DNA from: Streptomyces dysideae
GTDB taxonomy: Bacteria; Actinomycetota; Actinomycetes; Streptomycetales; Streptomycetaceae
Length of the DNA: 64,000 bases
Reading direction: 5' to 3'
NCBI RefSeq assembly: GCF_001514305.1
Contig: NZ_KQ949085.1
Location: 113,724-177,723, forward strand
The notes below the pieces were generated by a model that ran no database searches, had not been told where the DNA came from, and was given only the letters and a program-made list of their open reading frames with translations. Shown piece after piece: positions 59,181-64,000 of the stretch (the first letter of the stretch is position 1; each line of letters opens with the position of its first letter). A program made the translations under genes and the position numbers.

Positions 59181-62100
59181 CCGTGACCGACTCCCTGACC
59201 GACGAGTGCGCCTGCGGCGGCGCCTGCCGCGGCGGACACGACGAGCGCCTGGCCCCGGCCCCACTGCACAATCCGCCCGGCCGCACCGCCCTCGACTACC
59301 GCGTCGGCGAATACGGCTCCTTCCGGGCCGCCCTGCTCGACCGGCTCGCCTCACCGGCGTACCCGGCGCTCGACGGCCTGACCGTCCGCACCCCGGACGA
59401 CCCGGCGATCGGCCTCCTCGACGCCACCGCCGTCCTCGGCGACCTGCTCGCCTTCCACTCCGAGCGCATCGCCGACGAGGCCTACGTCCGCACCGCCAAC
59501 GAGCACCGCTCGCTGGTGCTGCTCGGCCGCCTCGTCGGCCACCGGCCGCGCCCCGGCGTCGCCGCCGCCACCCACCTGGCGTACACCCTGGAACGCGACC
59601 CGCGCGCCGAGGCCCTGCCCGTGCTCATCCCGCGCGGCGCCCGCAGCCACAGCGTCCCCGCCTCCGCCGACGAGCAGTCCCTCACCTTCGAGACGAGCCG
59701 CGACCTGACGGCCCGCTGGGACTGGAACGAGCTGAAGGTACGGCGTCGCCGGCCCTCCCTCGTCACCCCCGCGGACCTGGAGCGCCGCTCGGAGTTCTTC
59801 GTCGAGGGCACCGCGAACTCCCTTCAGACCGGCGACCAGTTGCTCTTCGTCTTCGGTGAACAGGCGGGCGGCCGACGCAAGTTGCTGCCGGTCGCCAAGG
59901 CGCGCGTCGACCGGGACGACGAGATCACGGCGATCTCCCTGCCGAAGTCGGCGCCGCCGACCCTGAAGGAGCTCGTCGACGAGGTGCTCCGCTGGACCGC
60001 CGAGCCCCAGGCCCCGGGCGAGCCGGGCGACGAGCCGCCCACGCCCGGGGTCCCCAACCCCCGCCCGGTCAGCCGGCTGATCGAGGACTTCGAGGACCAG
60101 GTCCTCGCTCCGCTGCGGGAGGACCTGGACGCCGTCAAGACGCCCGAGCGGCTCGCGGCCCGTCTCGCGGAGCCCGTCGCCCGGCTCGGCGAGGCCCAGG
60201 TGCTGGCCGAACCGTACGAGGACGTGGCGGCCTGGTTCGAGCAGCTGGAGGCCGTGCTCGCGGAACTCGCCCAGCGAGCCCTGGAGTTGGCGCCCGCGCA
60301 GGCCGCCGAAGCGGTACCTCTCAAGGCCACGGAGGCCGACCCCCGCGCGGCAGCCCTCCAGACCCTGGGCGCCGTCCTGCCCGCCCTGCGCGCTGCGACC
60401 CCGACACGCCGCGGCGTCTCCGGCCCCGGGCGCCCGGGCACCGACACCGCCCGCCTCCTGGCCGCCCTGGCACCCACCACCGGCAGCCTCTACCCGGCCT
60501 GGCGCACGGCCGCCGCCCCCGGCACCCCGCAGCTGCTGCGCGAGCTGCTCGCCATGCGGGTCACCGCGGCGCCCTTCGGCGCCACGGCCCCGCTCAAGCC
60601 GGTCCAGGACGACCGGGGCCGCGTGATCCGCACCGCCGACTGGCCGCTCACCGGCGCCGTGCTCGCCGGCATGCGCGTCGTGTACGACCCGGCGGGCAAG
60701 GTCCCGGTCCGCGCGGAGTTCCAGTACGTCGAGGGCAGCAGCTCCGACCAGCGCGCCGAGAACCTGCCGCCCGCCCAGCCCGTCACCTTCCCGCTCGGCA
60801 CGGGCCAGGTCGAGCTGTCCGTCCGCAACGGCCAGGACCGCGACCTGAACTGGCTCAACCTCCCCCACTCTCGAACTCGCTCGAGCGGGGGGACCCCCGT
60901 CCCGACCGACTCCCAGGACCCGGGCGTCACCGCCCGCTTCCAGGCGGGTCTGCCCGAGCGCACCCTCTTCGTGTCGCGCCCGGACGACGAGGGCCTGGTC
61001 CAGGTAGGCGTCCACAACGGAACGTCGGAGCAGATCGCCCTGCGGCCGGGCGCGAGCGAGCAGTTCACGCACGGCGAGTACGAGGTGAGCGTCAAGTACA
61101 CGGTGGGCAGCACCGAGCCCAACGTCGAGATCGTCATCGCCAGCAAGCCCGAGCCCCTCAACCGCCGCATGCTGCAGCTGGACACCGTCCACGACGGCAT
61201 CACGGTCGGCAGCTGGGTCGCGATCCAGCGCCCCGCCAAGGGCGCCCAGGGCGGCATCCCCGGCGACGCCGAGCTCGCGTTCGTCACCACCCAGGTCGTC
61301 GCGGCGCGTACGGCGGCGTACACCAACTACGGCATCACCGGGCGTGGCACCGAACTCACTCTGGCCGAACCGTGGTTGGACGAGTTCGACGTCCTGCTGT
61401 CGCACATCCGCGACACCACCGTGCACGCGGCGGGTGAACCGCTCCGCCTTGCCGACGAACCCCTCGGCGAGGACGTCCACGGCAACGAGATCGAACTCGC
61501 CCAGCTGTACGACGGACTGCAGCCCGGCCGCACCCTCGTCGTCACCGGCGAACGCAGCGACATCCCGGGCACGGCCGGCGTCCAGGCCACCGAGGTCGCC
61601 ACCATCGCCGCCGCCGACCCGGCCGTCGACCCCCGGCTCCCCGGCGACCACGTCCACACCCGCCTCACCCTGACCGCCGACCTCGCCCACCGCTACCGGC
61701 GCGAGACCGTCCGCGTCCTCGGCAACGTCGTCGAGGCCACCCACGGCGAGAGCCGCGAGGAGGCCATCGGCAGCGGTGACTCGGACCGCACGAACCAGAC
61801 GTTCGCGCTCTGGCAGTCCCCGCTCACCTGGCTCGCCGACGACAACCCCCTCGGCGCCACACCGGTGCTGGAGATCCGGGTGGACGGCGTGCTCTGGCAC
61901 GAGGTCGACAGCCTCGCCGGACGCGGCCCGAGCGAGCGCGTCTACATCACCGGCTCCACCGCCGACGGCCGTACGACGGTGACCTTCGGCGACGGCGTCC
62001 ACGGCGCCCGGCTGCCCAGCGGCCACGAGAACATCCGCGCCCGCTACCGATTCGGCACCGGCAAGGCCGCCAACGTCGCCGCCGACCGCGTCACCCAACC

Positions 62101-62989
62101 CCTCACCCGCCCCCTCGGCGTCACCCGGGTCACCAACCCGCGCCCGGCGAAGGGCGGTTCGGACGCGGACGGCCCCGGCCTGACCCGCCGTACGATCCCC
62201 CTCGCCGTCTCCGCACTGGACCGGCTGGTCTCCGCCGCCGACTACGAGGACTTCGCCCGCTCCCGCGCCGGCATCGGCCGCGCCGCCGCACGCGAACTCT
62301 TCGACGGACGGCGGCGCGTGCTGCATGTGACGGTCGCGGGCACCGACGACGTCCCGATCGACGGAGACGGTGAGGAATCAGCCACCCTGCGGGCTCTGCG
62401 TGGCGCCCTGACCGAGTACGGGGACAGCAACCTCCCGGTCCGCGTGGACGTGCGCGAGCTCGTCCTGCTCCTCGTCGCCGCCAAGGTGAAGGTCGCCCCC
62501 GACCACGCCTGGGAGATCGTGGAGCCACGCCTGCGCCAGGCTCTGCTCCGCCGACTCGGCTACGAAGGCCGGGAGTTGGGGCGGCCGGTCCGCCTGTCGG
62601 ACATCCTGGCCACGGCCCACACCGTGCCCGGCGTCGACTACCTGGACGTCGACGTCTTCACCGGCGTCCCCGCGTCCGCGACACCCGAGGAACTCACCGG
62701 GATCCTCACCCGCCCAGGCCCGCCGAGGGCATCGGTGCCGGCGCACCCGGCGACGTACGACGAAAAGGTCCACACGGTCCGCGCCGCGGACGGCGAGACG
62801 CTCTCCGAGATCTGCGCGCGGTACGCCATCCCGCTCGCCGAACTCCTGCGCCTCAACCCCGACATCACCGACACCCGGCGCCTCGCCAAGGGCCGCTCGG
62901 TGTTCGTCTTCCGCGGCATCCGCCCGGCCCAGCTCGCGCTGCTGTCGCCGAAGGCCGCGGACACCCTGATTCTGACGGAGGTCAAGTGA
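59177..62989 (+). CDS. cis12: Baseplate wedge protein, J-like, with Cys-rich start and C-terminal LysM (Cis12)
   Basis: 1270 aa. The start carries a Cys cluster (DECACGGACRGGHDE) that could bind a metal. The body shows the J-like blocks TAVLGDLLAFHSERIADEAY, RSLVLLGRLVGHRPRPG and VTFGDGVHGARLPSGHENIR. The final ~60 residues form a LysM-like module (HTVRAADGETLSEICARYAI, LNPDITDTRRLAKGRSVFVF). A 40-base palindromic repeat is inserted in frame at 60860-60899. ATG overlaps the previous stop (ATGA); the next gene starts 1 base inside its stop. Confidence 0.86.
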   Translation: MTVTDSLTDECACGGACRGGHDERLAPAPLHNPPGRTALDYRVGEYGSFRAALLDRLASPAYPALDGLTVRTPDDPAIGLLDATAVLGDLLAFHSERIADEAYVRTANEHRSLVLLGRLVGHRPRPGVAAATHLAYTLERDPRAEALPVLIPRGARSHSVPASADEQSLTFETSRDLTARWDWNELKVRRRRPSLVTPADLERRSEFFVEGTANSLQTGDQLLFVFGEQAGGRRKLLPVAKARVDRDDEITAISLPKSAPPTLKELVDEVLRWTAEPQAPGEPGDEPPTPGVPNPRPVSRLIEDFEDQVLAPLREDLDAVKTPERLAARLAEPVARLGEAQVLAEPYEDVAAWFEQLEAVLAELAQRALELAPAQAAEAVPLKATEADPRAAALQTLGAVLPALRAATPTRRGVSGPGRPGTDTARLLAALAPTTGSLYPAWRTAAAPGTPQLLRELLAMRVTAAPFGATAPLKPVQDDRGRVIRTADWPLTGAVLAGMRVVYDPAGKVPVRAEFQYVEGSSSDQRAENLPPAQPVTFPLGTGQVELSVRNGQDRDLNWLNLPHSRTRSSGGTPVPTDSQDPGVTARFQAGLPERTLFVSRPDDEGLVQVGVHNGTSEQIALRPGASEQFTHGEYEVSVKYTVGSTEPNVEIVIASKPEPLNRRMLQLDTVHDGITVGSWVAIQRPAKGAQGGIPGDAELAFVTTQVVAARTAAYTNYGITGRGTELTLAEPWLDEFDVLLSHIRDTTVHAAGEPLRLADEPLGEDVHGNEIELAQLYDGLQPGRTLVVTGERSDIPGTAGVQATEVATIAAADPAVDPRLPGDHVHTRLTLTADLAHRYRRETVRVLGNVVEATHGESREEAIGSGDSDRTNQTFALWQSPLTWLADDNPLGATPVLEIRVDGVLWHEVDSLAGRGPSERVYITGSTADGRTTVTFGDGVHGARLPSGHENIRARYRFGTGKAANVAADRVTQPLTRPLGVTRVTNPRPAKGGSDADGPGLTRRTIPLAVSALDRLVSAADYEDFARSRAGIGRAAARELFDGRRRVLHVTVAGTDDVPIDGDGEESATLRALRGALTEYGDSNLPVRVDVRELVLLLVAAKVKVAPDHAWEIVEPRLRQALLRRLGYEGRELGRPVRLSDILATAHTVPGVDYLDVDVFTGVPASATPEELTGILTRPGPPRASVPAHPATYDEKVHTVRAADGETLSEICARYAIPLAELLRLNPDITDTRRLAKGRSVFVFRGIRPAQLALLSPKAADTLILTEVK
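60860..60899 (+). repeat. Streptomyces-type imperfect palindromic repeat, in frame inside cis12
   Basis: The copy reads CTCCCCCACTCTCGA, then ACTCG, then CTCGAGCGGGGGGACCCC, with CCCCC...GGGGG arms that can form a hairpin. It is translated as LPHSRTRSSGGTP without breaking the reading frame. A second copy is at 63793-63832 in the next gene in the same frame. Confidence 0.8.
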
Positions 62990-64000
62990 TGTCTGCGAAC
63001 CCGGCGGATGTCCAGTTCGAGACGGCCACCCAGGCGACGACGGCCAGGGAACCCGACGGACTCGCCGCGCTGCTGCCGCGCTGGCATCTGCTGCGCGACG
63101 CCGAGGAGGGCGAGCCGCTGCGCGCGCTGCTCGCGGTGATCGCCGAGCAGCTCGACCGGGTCCGCGACGGCGTCGAGCAGGGCTACGAGGACCTGTTCGT
63201 GGAGACGGCGGCCCCCTGGGTGCTGCCCTACCTCGGCGACCTCGTCGGCTACCGCACCCTGCCCGGCTACGAACGCGTCCTCACCACGGGCCTGCACGAC
63301 GGCGGCCGAGCCGCTCTCGCCGACGCGATCGCCCCGCGCGGCGACGTGGCCGCCACCGTCGCCAACCGGCGCCGCAAGGGCACCCTGCATCTGTTGGAGG
63401 AGATCTCCGAGCGGGTCGCGGGCTGGCCCGCGCGTGCGGTCGAGCTGTCGCGGCAGGTCGCCCACACCCAGCCGGTGAAGCTCTACGGGAGCGGACAGCG
63501 AGGCGACCGCGGGCGACTCGTCGACCTGCGCGACAACTCCGCCCTCGACCTGGCGGGCGGCCCCTTCGGTGCAACGGCCCGTACGGTCGACGTCCGCCGC
63601 GCCGACTCCCGTTACCGGCAGGGCGGTTGGACCCCGGCCGGAGTCGCGCTGTTCGTCTGGCGGCTGAAGGCGTACTCGCTGACGTCGTCCCCGGCGTACT
63701 GCATCGACCGCGCCCGCAACCTGTACACCTTCTCGATCCTGGGCAACGACACCCCGTTGGTCACCAAGCCGTTCCCGGAGCCGTCGCCCACACTCCCCCA
63801 CTCTCGACCTGGCTCGAGCGGGGGGACCCCCACCGCCACCATCGACAACGTCCCGGCGTTCATCGGCCGCCGTCAGCTGCACGACCGGCTCGCCGACTAC
63901 TACGGCCCCGGCAAGAGCCTCGTCATCCGGCGCGACGGCGAGGACCAGCCCGTACCGCCGTCGGACATCGTGGTCGCCGACCTGTCCGACTGGCGCTACC
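62989..64000 (+). CDS. Tail-protein-I-like baseplate protein, 3' end outside window
   Basis: 337 codons are present from an ATG that shares one base with the previous stop (TGATG). The N-terminal part (LAALLPRWHLLRDAEEGEPL, RALLAVIAEQLDRVRDGVEQ, FVETAAPWVLPYLGDLVGYR) matches the P2 gpI / phage tail protein domain that forms the outer wedge next to the J-like proteins. The later section (SALDLAGGPFGATARTVDVR, GVALFVWRLKAYSL) is not assignable. A palindromic repeat is embedded at 63793-63832. The gene runs off the window, so its length is unknown. Confidence 0.78.
   Translation, partial: MSANPADVQFETATQATTAREPDGLAALLPRWHLLRDAEEGEPLRALLAVIAEQLDRVRDGVEQGYEDLFVETAAPWVLPYLGDLVGYRTLPGYERVLTTGLHDGGRAALADAIAPRGDVAATVANRRRKGTLHLLEEISERVAGWPARAVELSRQVAHTQPVKLYGSGQRGDRGRLVDLRDNSALDLAGGPFGATARTVDVRRADSRYRQGGWTPAGVALFVWRLKAYSLTSSPAYCIDRARNLYTFSILGNDTPLVTKPFPEPSPTLPHSRPGSSGGTPTATIDNVPAFIGRRQLHDRLADYYGPGKSLVIRRDGEDQPVPPSDIVVADLSDWRY
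63793..63832 (+). repeat. Second copy of the in-frame palindromic repeat
   Basis: CTCCCCCACTCTCGA, CCTGG, CTCGAGCGGGGGGACCCC: identical to the 60860 copy except in the central bases. It is read as LPHSRPGSSGGTP inside the tail-protein-I-like gene. The same phase in two genes suggests insertion tolerated or selected in loops. Confidence 0.8.

Noticed and set aside
55686..59354. A 1222-codon minus-strand frame opposite cis9 and cis11, and a similar 991-codon frame at 59351-62326
   Set aside because: Both mirror wedge genes with clear baseplate motifs; compositions are typical antisense artefacts of GC-rich genes.
37934..64000. Prophage or type VI secretion interpretation of the tail-like genes
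   Set aside because: No capsid, portal, terminase, holin or integrase genes, and no TssJ/L/M membrane-complex genes are present; DUF4255, AAA+ ATPase and DUF4157 genes are eCIS hallmarks.

Overview
The window comes from a high-GC actinomycete, almost certainly a Streptomyces. The evidence is the strong G/C bias at third codon positions, frequent GTG starts with overlapping stop/start codons, an HrdB/HrdD-like sigma factor, a ydaO-type (c-di-AMP) riboswitch in front of an NlpC/P60 gene, and a Streptomyces-style contractile injection system (CIS) locus. No tRNA, rRNA, CRISPR array, integrase or transposase was seen.

Region 1 (1-36.6 kb) is a mosaic of metabolic, transport and regulatory genes. 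It opens with the tail of a sugar-type binding protein and a large GAF/PAS/SpoIIE phosphatase. Next come a small membrane protein next to a thioredoxin-like protein, a DUF899 protein, a GH16-like secreted enzyme, and a CdaR-type regulator facing a polar amino-acid ABC transporter with a DadA-like oxidase (8.7-12.5 kb). A strip with three gene remnants (12.45-15.05 kb) surrounds a secreted sphingomyelinase-like enzyme. It is followed by a second DUF899 protein, a secreted trypsin-like protease, a P450 without a recognisable ExxR motif, a glycosyltransferase pair, a pentapeptide-like membrane protein, an orphan response regulator with a degenerate receiver, a truncated kinase plus intact NarL-type regulator, and a DHA2 exporter. 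The riboswitch-controlled NlpC/P60 protein has Ala where the catalytic Cys should be. An RbsABC-like importer with a YtcJ-type amidohydrolase (28.0-33.3 kb) faces a GAF-LuxR regulator and a luciferase-like oxidoreductase. The region ends with a sigma factor and a broken uvrA fragment.

Region 2 (37.9-64 kb, running off the end) is one long, tightly coupled plus-strand CIS operon. Its order is sheath, tube, zinc-ribbon T4-gp26-like protein, proline-rich protein, DUF4255 cap protein, AAA+ ATPase, a 99-aa protein, and a 2252-aa DUF4157 protein. These are followed by a likely immunity protein, a Cis7-like protein, a LysM-like protein, a hub (gp27-like), an OB-fold spike, a PAAR-like tip, a gp25-like wedge, two baseplate-J-like wedges, and a tail-protein-I-like gene that is incomplete.

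The most interesting element is the DUF4157 giant. It joins an eCIS core domain (with HELLH) to a long disordered and helical scaffold, charged repeats, and a C-terminal domain that looks like a toxin nuclease. It is translationally coupled to a SUKH/SMI1-like gene that looks like its immunity gene. The toxin tail and immunity gene are visibly less G/C-rich than the rest of the operon, which suggests an exchangeable cargo cassette. Antitoxin protection inside a CIS operon points to a cargo that also endangers the producer or its bacterial kin.
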